From: Sphingopyxis fribergensis
Lineage (GTDB): Bacteria; Pseudomonadota; Alphaproteobacteria; Sphingomonadales; Sphingomonadaceae
Assembly (NCBI RefSeq): GCF_000803645.1
Contig: NZ_CP009122.1
Location: 3,324,501-3,388,500, forward strand
Reading direction: 5' to 3'
DNA: 64,000 bases
Shown here: piece after piece, positions 9,307 to 18,029 of the stretch
Numbering within the stretch: the stretch's first letter is position 1
Layout of the letters: every line of letters begins with the position of its first letter
The notes under the pieces: model-generated
What the model was told of the DNA's origin: nothing
The model's input: only the letters and a program-made list of their open reading frames with translations
The model's database searches: none
Translations under genes and position numbers: made by a program

Positions 9307-11031
9307 TCAGTCGCGGACGGGCGGCTCCGGCGGTTCGGGTTTCACGGGGAATGCAATCTGGGCGGTCCGGCCGTCGGCGGCCCGCGCCTCGATAACGCCA
9401 CGTTCCATATCGACCACCGCGACATTCTCGCCGCGCACCGCTTTCGTGGCCGAACGGGGCGCCCTCGCAGGCCGCGGTTTCGTCGCCCCGACCCACCCCG
9501 TTGCGCGCAGTTCGATAGCATCGTCGGCGCGGCGCATCTTCACCCCCGACCGTTGCATGTCGGTGACGAAATCGCAGTCGACCCCCATCGCCTTCAGCGC
9601 GATCAGGTCGTCGATGCCGACGTCGGGGAAATGCGATTTCATGTCGCGGGCGAAGGCGGCATTGACGCCGACATGACGTGCGCCGACCAGTTCGTCGAAA
9701 TCGGCGCCGGGAATGACGTCGCGCATCTGCCGGATATAGGCCGGGTCGATCCCGCTCGCCTTCGCCGAGATGATCTCGTCGGCATCGAGCGAGCCGCCAT
9801 GCTCGCGCATCTGGGCGACATATTCGGGGGTCACACCGACCGCGCGCATGCTCACCAGCTGTTCGGCGCTGAGCGTCTTCGACGTCGCTGCTGCGCGGCC
9901 CGTATCATCGGTCTGGGTTGCCTTTGCAGCTGCGGCGGACTGCGATGTCACGGTCGTCGTCTTCCTGATCGTCGAGGCGACGGCGGAGTGGACGTCCGCC
10001 GTCAGTGCGGGCTTAGCGGTCGCCGAGAAGGCAGCGAGCGGCACGGTGATACCCGCGAGCACCACCAGGCTCATCAGGATCCAGCTCGCGCTCGCCGGAC
10101 CGCGCCTCAGGCTGCCGTCGAGGACGCGTGTGATCCGGCGCTTCAAACTGTCCTTGCCCGGCGCGACGCCATGCGCGGCGAGCAGCGCGCCCTGATTGTC
10201 GTGCCGCGCCGCGCCGACCAGCAGGGTTGCATAGTCGGGACCGTCGATGTCGGCCATCAGCACCGCGTCATCGGCGGCTTCCTCGCGCAATTGGTGGCTC
10301 TCGCGCGCCAGCATCCACACCAGCGGATTGAACCAGAAGACCGCACAGGCGACACGCGCGCCGAGCAGCTTCGCCCAGTCGAGCCGCGCGACATGCGCCA
10401 GTTCGTGCGCGATGATCGCCTCGGCCTCACCCGACGCCGCCACGGCTTTCGGGCTCAGCACGATCGTCGGACGCAGCACGCCCCAGCTGATCGGCGAGCG
10501 CAATTCGTTGCTGACCAGCAGCGCGGTGCCATGCTTGAACCCCATCCGCCGCTGCGCCTCGGCGAGCGCCGACAGCCACGATCGCTCGACCAATATTTCG
10601 GCGCGCCCGCGCATCGCGAACAACCGCACCACCGCGACCGCCATCACTCCAGATAACAGCAGGAGCGGGGCAAGATAGAGAAAGGGTGCAAGGTCGCTCC
10701 ACGAAAAGACGATCGGCGTCGATCCGGCACTTTCCACCACGACAGGGACTGACGTCGCAGCGGGTGCCGGATCGATCGCCGACCCCCCCGTTGTTGCCGT
10801 TTGCACGATCGGCACGGCGGGTTCGAAGGACCAGGCCGCGGGCAGCGGCGCCCATTGCGGCAGCAGCAATATAGCGGCCGGCAGCGCGAGCAGCGCCATC
10901 AGGCCCGCATGCGCGATCATCGACCGCTCGCCGGCCGAACGCCAGCGCGCGAGGCGCAGCAGGCCGAGCGTCAGCGCGGCGACAATGACGGATTTCCAGG
11001 CAAGGCCCAGCAACATGGCGGCGGTCAACAT
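9307..11031 (-). CDS. BlaR1-like M56 membrane metallopeptidase with repeat-type sensor domain
   Basis: 574 residues. Membrane segments lie near the N terminus and around residues 110-135, then the zinc-peptidase motif HELAH (about residue 205) in AIIAHELAHVARLDW, and another membrane segment near 330. Canonical BlaR1/MecR1 ends in a penicillin-binding sensor; here no SxxK penicillin-binding fold is seen. Instead residues about 400-530 carry four or five modules of about 27 residues (MRAVGVTPEYVAQM, AKASGIDPAYIRQM, ALKAMGVDCDFVTDM). Family knowledge predicts that sensing triggers cleavage of the BlaI-type repressor. ATG 11031 overlaps the repressor stop by one base; GTG 11034 is the alternative. 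Confidence 0.85.
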   Translation of the reverse strand: MLTAAMLLGLAWKSVIVAALTLGLLRLARWRSAGERSMIAHAGLMALLALPAAILLLPQWAPLPAAWSFEPAVPIVQTATTGGSAIDPAPAATSVPVVVESAGSTPIVFSWSDLAPFLYLAPLLLLSGVMAVAVVRLFAMRGRAEILVERSWLSALAEAQRRMGFKHGTALLVSNELRSPISWGVLRPTIVLSPKAVAASGEAEAIIAHELAHVARLDWAKLLGARVACAVFWFNPLVWMLARESHQLREEAADDAVLMADIDGPDYATLLVGAARHDNQGALLAAHGVAPGKDSLKRRITRVLDGSLRRGPASASWILMSLVVLAGITVPLAAFSATAKPALTADVHSAVASTIRKTTTVTSQSAAAAKATQTDDTGRAAATSKTLSAEQLVSMRAVGVTPEYVAQMREHGGSLDADEIISAKASGIDPAYIRQMRDVIPGADFDELVGARHVGVNAAFARDMKSHFPDVGIDDLIALKAMGVDCDFVTDMQRSGVKMRRADDAIELRATGWVGATKPRPARAPRSATKAVRGENVAVVDMERGVIEARAADGRTAQIAFPVKPEPPEPPVRD

Positions 11032-11405
11032 CACGCTTTCCCTTCGCGCGCTTTAGCGATCATCTGTTCAAGTTCGTCGAGTTCGCTATTGCTCATCTCG
11101 TCCTGCATCCCGAGCAGCGCCGCGGCAGCACTCGTCGCCGATCCGTTGAAGAAGACGCGCACGACCTGTGACAGCGCGGACTTGCGCGCGGTCTTGTCGG
11201 ACACGCTCGGCGCATAGACGAAACCGCGGTCGGACTGTTCGCGGGCGACGAAGCCTTTGGTCTCCAGCCGCTTGAGCATCGCGCGGATCGCGGAACCCGA
11301 CAGCTCGTCGGCCAAGGCTTCGCCAATCTCGATGACGGTCGACGCCCCGCGCTCGTATAGGATATCGACGATTTCGCGTTCCCGCGGCGGCAAACTGGAC
11401 AACAT
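11031..11405 (-). CDS. BlaI/MecI/CopY-family repressor
   Basis: 124-residue winged-helix repressor: LPPREREIVDILYERGASTVIEIGEAL, then AIRAMLKRLETKGFVAREQ (recognition helix and wing) and a C-terminal dimer helix with DELEQMIAKA. Proteins of this family bind TACA/TGTA-type palindromes and are inactivated by the partner M56 protease. The ATG at 11405 has GAGGTGA five bases upstream; GTG 11414 is possible but less well placed. The gene is first in the operon and two matching operators lie just upstream, so autoregulation is expected. Confidence 0.92.
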   Translation of the reverse strand: MLSSLPPREREIVDILYERGASTVIEIGEALADELSGSAIRAMLKRLETKGFVAREQSDRGFVYAPSVSDKTARKSALSQVVRVFFNGSATSAAAALLGMQDEMSNSELDELEQMIAKAREGKA

Positions 11406-11421
11406 GCGACTCACCTCATGC

Positions 11422-11451
11422 GCTACATTTGTAGCGTGCTACATTTGTAGC
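11422..11451. promoter_or_regulatory. Two tandem BlaI-type operators
   Basis: GCTACATTTGTAGC occurs at 11422-11435 and identically at 11438-11451, each a perfect dyad apart from its two-base centre and carrying TACA/TGTA as in BlaI/MecI boxes. The centres are 16 bases apart. On the minus strand TTGCCA (11464-11459) could be the -35 element, which would put the operators over the -10 region and leader of the repressor gene. Binding is inferred, not shown. Confidence 0.88.
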
Positions 11452-11563
11452 GCATTCTTGGCAAGGGGTTTTATTCGGATAACACACAAGGGGCGGTTGG
11501 GGCATCGCTTTCCGTAAACGTAAAGTGATTGCGCCCGCCGCCCCGACAGGATAATCCTACCCC

Positions 11564-12742
11564 ATGTTTTTCGGCTTTCTCGACGAGCTTCGCGCCGCGG
11601 GCATCCCCGCCAGTCTGAAAGAGCATCTGATGCTGCTGGAGGCGCTCGACCGCGAGGTGATCGACCGCAGCCCCGAGCAATTCTATTACCTGTCCCGCGC
11701 GATCTACGTGAAGGACGAGGGCCTGCTCGATCGTTTCGACCAAGTGTTCAACAAGGTCTTCAAGGGCATCATTTCGGATTACGGCCAGAACCCGGTCGAC
11801 GTTCCCGCCGACTGGCTGAAGGCGGTCGCCGAGAAATTCCTGACGCCCGAGGAAATGGCCGCGATCGAATCGCTCGGCGACTGGGACAAGATCATGGAGA
11901 CGCTGAAAGAGCGGCTCGAGGAACAGCAGAAGCGCCATGAGGGCGGCAGCAAGTGGATCGGCACCGGCGGCACCTCGCCCTTCGGAAATTCGGGCTATAA
12001 CCCCGAAGGCGTGCGCATCGGCGGCGAGAGCAAGCATAAGCGCGCGCTGAAGGTGTGGGAAAAGCGCGAGTTCCAGAACCTCGACAACACCAAGGAACTC
12101 GGCACCCGCAACATCAAGATCGCGCTGCGCCGCCTGCGCAAATTCGCGCGCGAGGGCGCGGCCGACGAGCTCGACATTCCGGGCACGATCGACGGCACCG
12201 CACGGCAGGGCTGGCTCGACATCAAGATGCGCCCCGAGCGGCGCAATGCCGTGAAGCTTCTGCTCTTCCTCGACGTGGGCGGATCGATGGACCCGTTCAT
12301 CAAGCTCTGCGAAGAATTGTTCAGCGCCGCGACGACCGAATTCAAGAATCTCGAATTCTTCTATTTCCACAATTGCCCCTATGAAGGCGTGTGGAAGGAC
12401 AATAAGCGCCGATGGTCCGAACGCCACCAGATGTGGGATATCCTCCACAAATATGGCCATGATTATAAAGTGATCTTCGTCGGCGACGCGTCGATGAGCG
12501 CCTATGAAGTCACCCATCCAGGCGGCAGCGTCGAACATTTCAACGAGGAATCGGGCGCGGTGTGGCTCCAGCGGATCACCCATGTCTATCCCGCCGCGGT
12601 GTGGCTCAACCCGGTGCCTGAGGCGCATTGGGGCTACACCCAGTCGGTAAAGCTGATCAAACAGTTGATGAACGACCGCATGTATCCGCTCAGTCTCGAA
12701 GGGCTCGACGATGCGATGCGCGAGCTGACGCGCAAGCATTGA
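11564..12742 (+). CDS. CoxE-like VWA-domain protein
   Basis: 392 residues. The C-terminal half is a von Willebrand A fold with a metal-site motif LLFLDVGGSMD (about residues 236-246), a variant of DxSxS with Gly for the first Ser. A charged helical region (KERLEEQQKRHEGG) precedes it. Such proteins pair with MoxR ATPases in metal-cofactor or complex assembly, and the partial MoxR gene at 2-682 is the probable partner although not adjacent. The frame starts with ATG 11564. It is transcribed away from the BlaI operon. Substrate unknown. Confidence 0.85.
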   Translation: MFFGFLDELRAAGIPASLKEHLMLLEALDREVIDRSPEQFYYLSRAIYVKDEGLLDRFDQVFNKVFKGIISDYGQNPVDVPADWLKAVAEKFLTPEEMAAIESLGDWDKIMETLKERLEEQQKRHEGGSKWIGTGGTSPFGNSGYNPEGVRIGGESKHKRALKVWEKREFQNLDNTKELGTRNIKIALRRLRKFAREGAADELDIPGTIDGTARQGWLDIKMRPERRNAVKLLLFLDVGGSMDPFIKLCEELFSAATTEFKNLEFFYFHNCPYEGVWKDNKRRWSERHQMWDILHKYGHDYKVIFVGDASMSAYEVTHPGGSVEHFNEESGAVWLQRITHVYPAAVWLNPVPEAHWGYTQSVKLIKQLMNDRMYPLSLEGLDDAMRELTRKH

Positions 12743-12792
12743 CGCGGCGTGGCCAACTTTGGCCGTGACCCTTTTTTGCCTATCCCCTAATT

Positions 12793-12872
12793 CCGTTCGC
12801 ATCGAGCGAAGTCGAGATGCCCCTCGTCGGCGCCTGCCCCCAGGGTGTCTCGACTTCGCTCGACACGAACGG
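12793..12872. repeat. Intergenic inverted repeat, GAGCGAAGTCGA type, copy 1
   Basis: Arms contain CGAGCGAAGTCGAGATG and GTCTCGACTTCGCTCG, ending in CGTTCG and CGAACG. The same type recurs at 22361-22444. It lies between the VWA gene and the Amj gene, in a 150-base stretch with no other feature. Confidence 0.8.
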
Positions 12873-12895
12873 ATTTCTCCGTATTGGGCTCCGCA

Positions 12896-13702
12896 ATGAT
12901 CGACCTCCCCCTCGTCACCATCCTGCTCCTCACGGGTTTCATCAACCTGATCGGCGCGCTTGCCTATGCTGCGCGCATCGCCGGTGTCCGCACGCGGCGC
13001 ATCGCGATGTCGTTCGCGCTGTTCAACATCCTCGTGCTCTTCTCGCGCACGTCGAACAGCTTCCTCGGCCCCTTTCTCGCCAAAAGGATCGAGACGCGGA
13101 TCCACGACGGCAGCGGCGCCTCGCTGTTCATCGACATGCAGTTTGTGCTCGCTGCAGCGAGCGTCGCGACGCTGATCGGAATCCTGCTTGTGCCCACCGG
13201 GCAGCGCATGTTTGCTACGGCGATCGGCTGGTATCAGACCAACCGCTCGACAACGAAGCTTGCGCTGAAAGCGATGAGTCGCAGCGGGCTGCGCACGGCG
13301 CACCAATCGCTGCGCATCCCCAGCCTCGCACATCTCAAGAGCTGGAGCATGCCGAAGGGGATCAGTTGGGGCGTGCTGATCGCCAACTGCCTCGCGCAAT
13401 CCTTGCTAGCGGTCGGCGTCGTTGCCTCGCTCTACGCGGGCTATCTGGCGCCCGAATTCCGTGTCACAGCATCGCAGCTATCGGCACTGATCAACGGCTT
13501 TGCGACGATCCTGCTTTTCGCCTTCATCGACCCGCAGCTATCGGTGATGACCGACGATGCCGTCGAGGGCAAAGTCGGCGAAGGCGAGTTCCGCCGCGCG
13601 ATCATGCTCATTTCGCTGAGCCGTCTCGCAGGCACCATCCTCGCCCAATTGCTACTGATGCCCGCCGCGCTACTTATCGCCTACGTCGCCGTGCATGTCT
13701 GA
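12896..13702 (+). CDS. amj: Amj-type lipid II flippase family (DUF2837)
   Basis: 268-residue membrane protein with about six hydrophobic segments. The N-terminal signature runs through FINLIGALAYAARIAGVRT and AMSFALFNILVLFSRTSN, which I recognise from the Amj (formerly YdaH) family, the MurJ-independent lipid II flippase. The protein would move the peptidoglycan precursor across the inner membrane. The ATG at 12896 begins just before the first membrane segment; the longer frame from 12845 runs through the upstream repeat and is rejected. No strong Shine-Dalgarno is seen. It overlaps the DUF817 gene by 8 bases. Confidence 0.78.
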   Translation: MIDLPLVTILLLTGFINLIGALAYAARIAGVRTRRIAMSFALFNILVLFSRTSNSFLGPFLAKRIETRIHDGSGASLFIDMQFVLAAASVATLIGILLVPTGQRMFATAIGWYQTNRSTTKLALKAMSRSGLRTAHQSLRIPSLAHLKSWSMPKGISWGVLIANCLAQSLLAVGVVASLYAGYLAPEFRVTASQLSALINGFATILLFAFIDPQLSVMTDDAVEGKVGEGEFRRAIMLISLSRLAGTILAQLLLMPAALLIAYVAVHV

Positions 13703-14543
13703 ACCACCGCGCGGGCACAGTCGCTTCCACGCCGTCCGCTCGCGGCTGGAGGCGATGGCGGTCACGCCCGGGCCGCGCGGTTGGTTCGTCGAATTCCTCG
13801 TCTTTGGGTTCAAGCAGGGTTGGGCGTGCCTGTTCGGCGGCCTGATGCTCGCCCTGCTCCTCGGCACGCACCTTTTCTGGCCCGACGACGCCGCGCTCCA
13901 CCGCTACGACGCGATCACGATCGGCGCGATACTGATCCAGCTCGGCATGCTCGCCTTTCGGCTCGAGACGCCGAAGGAAGCGCTCGTCATCCTGATCTTT
14001 CACATCGTCGGCACGGTGATGGAGCTGTTCAAGACCGCCGCCGGATCGTGGCAATATCCCGAGGCGAGCTTGCTCCACATCGGCGCGGTGCCGCTCTTCT
14101 CCGGCTTCATGTATGCTGCGGTCGGCAGCTATATCGCGCGCGTGTGGCGCATCTTCGACTTTCGCTACACCGGCTATCCGCCGGTTTGGTCGAGCTACGC
14201 GCTGGCAGTCGCGATCTACGTCAATTTCTTTGCCCACCACTGGCTGTACGACAGCCGCTGGTTCCTGTTCGCGGCCACCGCGTTATTGTTCTGGCGTTGT
14301 CAGGTGTGGTTCCGACCCCTCCACGTCCATCGCCGCATGCCGCTACTCGTCGGCTGGGGCCTTGTCGCTTTGTTCATCTGGTTCGCCGAGAATATCGGCA
14401 CCTTCGCGCGCGCCTGGACCTATCCGAGCCAGAACGATGGCTGGCACATGGTTGGGTTCGAAAAGCTTGGCAGCTGGTATCTGCTGATGATCATCTCGTT
14501 CGTTCTCGTCAGCCTGGTCCAGCGGCCGAAGCTGCCCGACTAG
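13695..14543 (+). CDS. DUF817 family integral membrane protein
   Basis: 282 residues, eight or so hydrophobic segments, with conserved stretches FGFKQGWACLFGG, TVMELFKTAAGSW, NFFAHHWLYDSRW and FAENIGTFARAWTYP that mark DUF817. Function is not known for the family; the conserved His, Asp and Glu in membrane context suggest an enzyme or transporter. The gene begins inside the end of amj, so the two are one transcription unit. The 3' end overlaps the convergent peptidase gene by four bases. Confidence 0.85.
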   Translation: MSEPPRGHSRFHAVRSRLEAMAVTPGPRGWFVEFLVFGFKQGWACLFGGLMLALLLGTHLFWPDDAALHRYDAITIGAILIQLGMLAFRLETPKEALVILIFHIVGTVMELFKTAAGSWQYPEASLLHIGAVPLFSGFMYAAVGSYIARVWRIFDFRYTGYPPVWSSYALAVAIYVNFFAHHWLYDSRWFLFAATALLFWRCQVWFRPLHVHRRMPLLVGWGLVALFIWFAENIGTFARAWTYPSQNDGWHMVGFEKLGSWYLLMIISFVLVSLVQRPKLPD

Positions 14544-15787
14544 CCAAACGGCTTGTCGATCGACGGCGGCGGTTCGCTGAACCATTTCGGCCCGCTGTCG
14601 GTCATATAGAAACAGTCCTCGAGCCTTATGCCGAATTCGCCGGGAATATAGATGCCCGGCTCGTTCGAGAAACACATGCCGGGCGCGAGCTTCGTCGTTT
14701 CACCGCGCACCAGATTGACCGGCTCGTGCCCGTCGAGGCCGATACCGTGCCCAGTGCGGTGCGAGGTGCCGGGCAGCTTGTAGCCGGGGCCCCAGCCAAG
14801 GCTTTCATAATAAGCACGCACCGCGTCATCGACCTTGCCGGCGGGCGTGCCGAGATTGGCGGCGGCGAAAGCGACATCCTGCCCCTTGCGCATCTGATCC
14901 CAGACCTGCCGCTGACGCGGGCTAGCCTTGCCATAAACAAAGGTCCGCGAGATGTCGGATTGATAGCCGTGCACCGTCGCGCCGCAGTCCATGAGCACGA
15001 CTTCGCCGCTCTTCACCGCCTGCGGCTTGCCCGACCCGTGCGGATAGGCGCTCGCCTCGCCGAGGAGGATCAGCTCGAACTCGCTCTTGCCGCCAAGCGC
15101 CTCGGTCGCGCCCTTCATGATCGCGCCAATATCGGCCGGCGTCATCCCCGCCTCGACGCGCGGGGCGGTGTGGCGATAGGCGGCTAGCGTGATGTCGGCG
15201 GCGATCTGCATCAGCGCGATTTCGGCGGCAGATTTGTGCATGCGGCAACCGCGCACGACCGGCGCGCCGTTGACCACCGTCGCCTGCGGCATCGCTTTTT
15301 CGAGGCCATCAACCGCGAAATAGCGCACCGTTTCTTCGACGCCGATGCGCCCCTTGGTCAGCCCGCGCTTGCCAAGCCAGGCGGCGACGGTGGCGAGCGG
15401 GTTCTCGTCCTCGTTCCACGTCAGCACCTCGGCTTCGATGCCCAGGCTCTCGCGCACCGACGGTTCCTCGAAGAAGGGCGTAATGATGGCGACTTCGCCT
15501 TCGCGCGTCAGCACCGCAGCGGTCAGCCGTTCGCTCCGTGACCAGCGCACGCCGGTGAAATAGATGAGGCTAGACCCCGGTTCGATCAGCAGCGCGCCGA
15601 TATCGTTCGCGCGCATGAGCTCTTTCGCTATGGCGATCCGCGCCATGCGCTCGGCCCTGCCGATGGGAACGGCCTTCGCGGCGAGGTTGGAAAGGTCCGC
15701 CGTGTCGGCCGCGAGCACCGGGGCGGGTAAGGTCGCTGCCAGCACGCCGATTGCCGCGGTGCCCAGAAATTGCCGTCGCTGCATCAT
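14540..15787 (-). CDS. M24-family metallopeptidase (Xaa-Pro type), Tat-exported
   Basis: 415 residues. The N terminus MMQRRQFLGTAAIG is a twin-arginine signal and cleavage is likely near VLAAD, so the enzyme should be periplasmic. The pita-bread fold follows, with metal ligands in VLMDCGATVHGYQSDISR, GTSHRTGHGIGLDGHE, FSNEPGIYIP and GIRLED. It should release N-terminal residues next to proline from peptides; the exact substrate is unknown. GGAGAG lies six bases before the ATG at 15787. The gene converges with the DUF817 gene. Confidence 0.9.
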   Translation of the reverse strand: MMQRRQFLGTAAIGVLAATLPAPVLAADTADLSNLAAKAVPIGRAERMARIAIAKELMRANDIGALLIEPGSSLIYFTGVRWSRSERLTAAVLTREGEVAIITPFFEEPSVRESLGIEAEVLTWNEDENPLATVAAWLGKRGLTKGRIGVEETVRYFAVDGLEKAMPQATVVNGAPVVRGCRMHKSAAEIALMQIAADITLAAYRHTAPRVEAGMTPADIGAIMKGATEALGGKSEFELILLGEASAYPHGSGKPQAVKSGEVVLMDCGATVHGYQSDISRTFVYGKASPRQRQVWDQMRKGQDVAFAAANLGTPAGKVDDAVRAYYESLGWGPGYKLPGTSHRTGHGIGLDGHEPVNLVRGETTKLAPGMCFSNEPGIYIPGEFGIRLEDCFYMTDSGPKWFSEPPPSIDKPFG

Positions 15788-15800
15788 TGCTTTCTCTCCG

Positions 15801-16811
15801 TCAGTTTCGGGGCGTCATGGGTATCGATTGGATGGTAGGCGGCGGCAATTTTTCATTGAGACGCCGCATCTCTCCGCTGCGGCGATCGCTATATTGCCTC
15901 ATCAGGTCTTGGCAGAACCGCCGGGTGGTCCGCGTCCCGAGCAGGCCCGGCTCTGCCACGATTTCGGCCCATGAAAGTCCATCAGCAACGCACATCAGAT
16001 CTTGGAAGTCCCCCGCATAAAAATCGTCAGAAAAATAGGCAAATAATCGTCCGCGCCGCGTCGCCACGACCGATGCCGCCCAGTTATCGTCGATCAACGG
16101 TATCGCCCAGGTCACACCATCCCCGGCTTTCATCATCTTCGACGAAGCAGCGACGGGATCGAAAGGCCGATATGCCGAAGCTTTCGGCCGAACTTCCCGG
16201 ATCAACGTGACGCTGAGCTCGCCTGCCGAAACCTTGTCTTCGACGATATAGTCGGGCTTGGCTTTGCGGCCTTTCCACTCATCCAGCATGGCCAATTGAT
16301 CCGCCGGCGGCGGCTTGCAACCAAGGTCCGACATATACATGCCCGCCCAGTTCAGCCCGGGCGCGATCGGCCCGCCCGGAAGGCGGTCCCATCGCATTTC
16401 CATCCGGCACAGGTCGATCTTGTCTTTTCGCTCGATCCGGCCATTGTTATAATCGTCGAGCGTTGCATAATTGCCCAAAGGCATGACGTAGAATACGCCC
16501 TTGCGGGGTGTCACCGCGCCAATGATGATCCGCGGGCGCGATGAGTCGATAGGAAAAATAGAATAAACGCCGACCTGAGGCTGATATTTCGGGTCGCGCC
16601 CTTCTTCTGCTGCCCGTTTCCGCAGCAGGCCAACGACATCACGATGAGATTGCTTCAGACGTTCGATATTGGTCCCGCCGGGGAACGGCAGCGTAACGAC
16701 CTCACGCTCGACAACGGATGCCGTTGACGGCTCAGCCGCGCAGCTTGCGATCGGAAACGCAAGCGCAATGCTGATCGCAGCCGTCAAGCTTCGCTGCCAT
16801 ATCGTCGGCAT
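15801..16811 (-). CDS. Predicted lipoprotein of unknown function
   Basis: 336 residues with a signal peptide and lipobox-like end (AFPIASC, Cys at about residue 24). No recognised domain. Conserved-looking features are several isolated Cys and Trp residues, YIVEDKVSAGELSVTLIREV in the middle and a Pro-rich tail. Base composition appears less GC-rich than its neighbours, hinting at more recent acquisition or relaxed selection. It stands alone between the M24 peptidase and NamZ-like genes in the same orientation, so co-transcription with either is possible. Function not assigned. Confidence 0.65.
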   Translation of the reverse strand: MPTIWQRSLTAAISIALAFPIASCAAEPSTASVVEREVVTLPFPGGTNIERLKQSHRDVVGLLRKRAAEEGRDPKYQPQVGVYSIFPIDSSRPRIIIGAVTPRKGVFYVMPLGNYATLDDYNNGRIERKDKIDLCRMEMRWDRLPGGPIAPGLNWAGMYMSDLGCKPPPADQLAMLDEWKGRKAKPDYIVEDKVSAGELSVTLIREVRPKASAYRPFDPVAASSKMMKAGDGVTWAIPLIDDNWAASVVATRRGRLFAYFSDDFYAGDFQDLMCVADGLSWAEIVAEPGLLGTRTTRRFCQDLMRQYSDRRSGEMRRLNEKLPPPTIQSIPMTPRN

Positions 16812-16823
16812 TTCTTTGCCCCC

Positions 16824-18029
16824 TCAATAAATCAGCAGATCGGCAATCTCGTCCCGCCACGCCGCCTCGTCGGGCATCGCCAGTGCATCGAGATCGCCCG
16901 CCACCGCGCCCGCATCGTCGACCCACTCGCGCAGGCCCGGACCGCCGTTGATCACGTCGATCGCGAGCACATCGTCGGTATATTCATATTTGAAATCCTT
17001 CCCGCGCCAGATCGGATAGTCCGGATAGAGGCTGCGGATCGCCTTGAAGCCCAACGCCTGCACCCGCCACGGCTGGAACGCAGCATCGTCGTACCACGGC
17101 CCGTCGGCGTGGATATGCACGCCACTGCTCAGTTGCCCGACATGCTTGTGAAAGGTCGGCTGGAACCAGATATCGCGCAACCTGCACCCGCCGAGCCATT
17201 GCGGCGCGAGGCGCTGCATTTCCGCGATCACCGCCTTGGCGTCGATGTCGGGGGCGCCGAAGAGTTCGAGCGGGCGCGTCGTACCCCTGCCCTCGCTCAA
17301 GGTCGCGCCTTCGACCATCACCGTGCCGGCATAGGCGCGCGCCATGTTGACGTTCGCGGCGTTCGGGCTGGGGTTGATCCATACGCGGCCCTCCGGCCAG
17401 CCGAAGCCGGGGCCTTTCGGGTCCCAGCCCTCCATCCCGATAACGCGATAATCGACGTCGAGCCCGAAGTGGCGAATGAACCAATGCCCCATCTCGCCCA
17501 TCGTCATCCCGTGGCGCATCACCATCGGTCCCGCGCCGACGAAGCTTTCCCAGCCGGGCTGCAACAAAGTGCCCTCGACGGGGCGCCCCGCCGGATTGGG
17601 CCGGTCGAGCACCCACACCGCCTTGCCATGCTGCGCCGCAGCCTCGAGTATATACAGGAGCGTCGTGACATAGGTGTAGATGCGGCAGCCGAGGTCTTGC
17701 AGATCGACCAGCATCACGTCGAAGGTGTGCATCGACTGACCCGACGGCCGCCGCACCTCGCCATAGAGGCTGAACACCGGCATGCCATAGACCGGGTCGG
17801 TGAAGTCGGGCGACTCCATCATATTGTCCTGAAGGTCGCCGCGCACGCCATGCTGCGGCCCGAAGACCGCAGTGATATCGAGCCCCGCAGCAACGAGCGC
17901 GTCGACGCTGTGCGTCAGGTCGGCAGCGACCGATGCGGGGTGCGCGAGTAGCGCGACGCGCTTGCCTTCGAGCGGTTTGCGGAGCGCCGAGTCGGCGAGC
18001 AGGCGGTCGATACCGAAAAGAACAGTCAT
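16824..18029 (-). CDS. namZ: DUF1343 protein, exo-beta-N-acetylmuramidase NamZ-like
   Basis: 401 residues. Motifs of the DUF1343/NamZ family: VALLAHPASV, VFGPQHGVRGD, MLVDLQDLGCRIYTYVTTL, VLDRPNPAGR, MRHGMTMGEMG and EGRGTTRPLELFG. NamZ removes MurNAc from the non-reducing end of peptidoglycan fragments. No signal peptide is seen from the ATG at 18029, so the protein would be cytoplasmic unless the start is wrong. That start overlaps the stop of the DOMON-like gene (ATGA). A longer frame to 18386 exists only because the other gene's alternative frame is open. Activity inferred from family. Confidence 0.82.
   Translation of the reverse strand: MTVLFGIDRLLADSALRKPLEGKRVALLAHPASVAADLTHSVDALVAAGLDITAVFGPQHGVRGDLQDNMMESPDFTDPVYGMPVFSLYGEVRRPSGQSMHTFDVMLVDLQDLGCRIYTYVTTLLYILEAAAQHGKAVWVLDRPNPAGRPVEGTLLQPGWESFVGAGPMVMRHGMTMGEMGHWFIRHFGLDVDYRVIGMEGWDPKGPGFGWPEGRVWINPSPNAANVNMARAYAGTVMVEGATLSEGRGTTRPLELFGAPDIDAKAVIAEMQRLAPQWLGGCRLRDIWFQPTFHKHVGQLSSGVHIHADGPWYDDAAFQPWRVQALGFKAIRSLYPDYPIWRGKDFKYEYTDDVLAIDVINGGPGLREWVDDAGAVAGDLDALAMPDEAAWRDEIADLLIY

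Noticed and set aside
11471..13399. 642-residue reverse-strand open frame opposite the VWA and Amj genes
   Set aside because: It runs through two well-supported genes and an intergenic repeat, and its translation is Arg/His/Asp-rich low complexity, typical of antisense frames in high-GC DNA.
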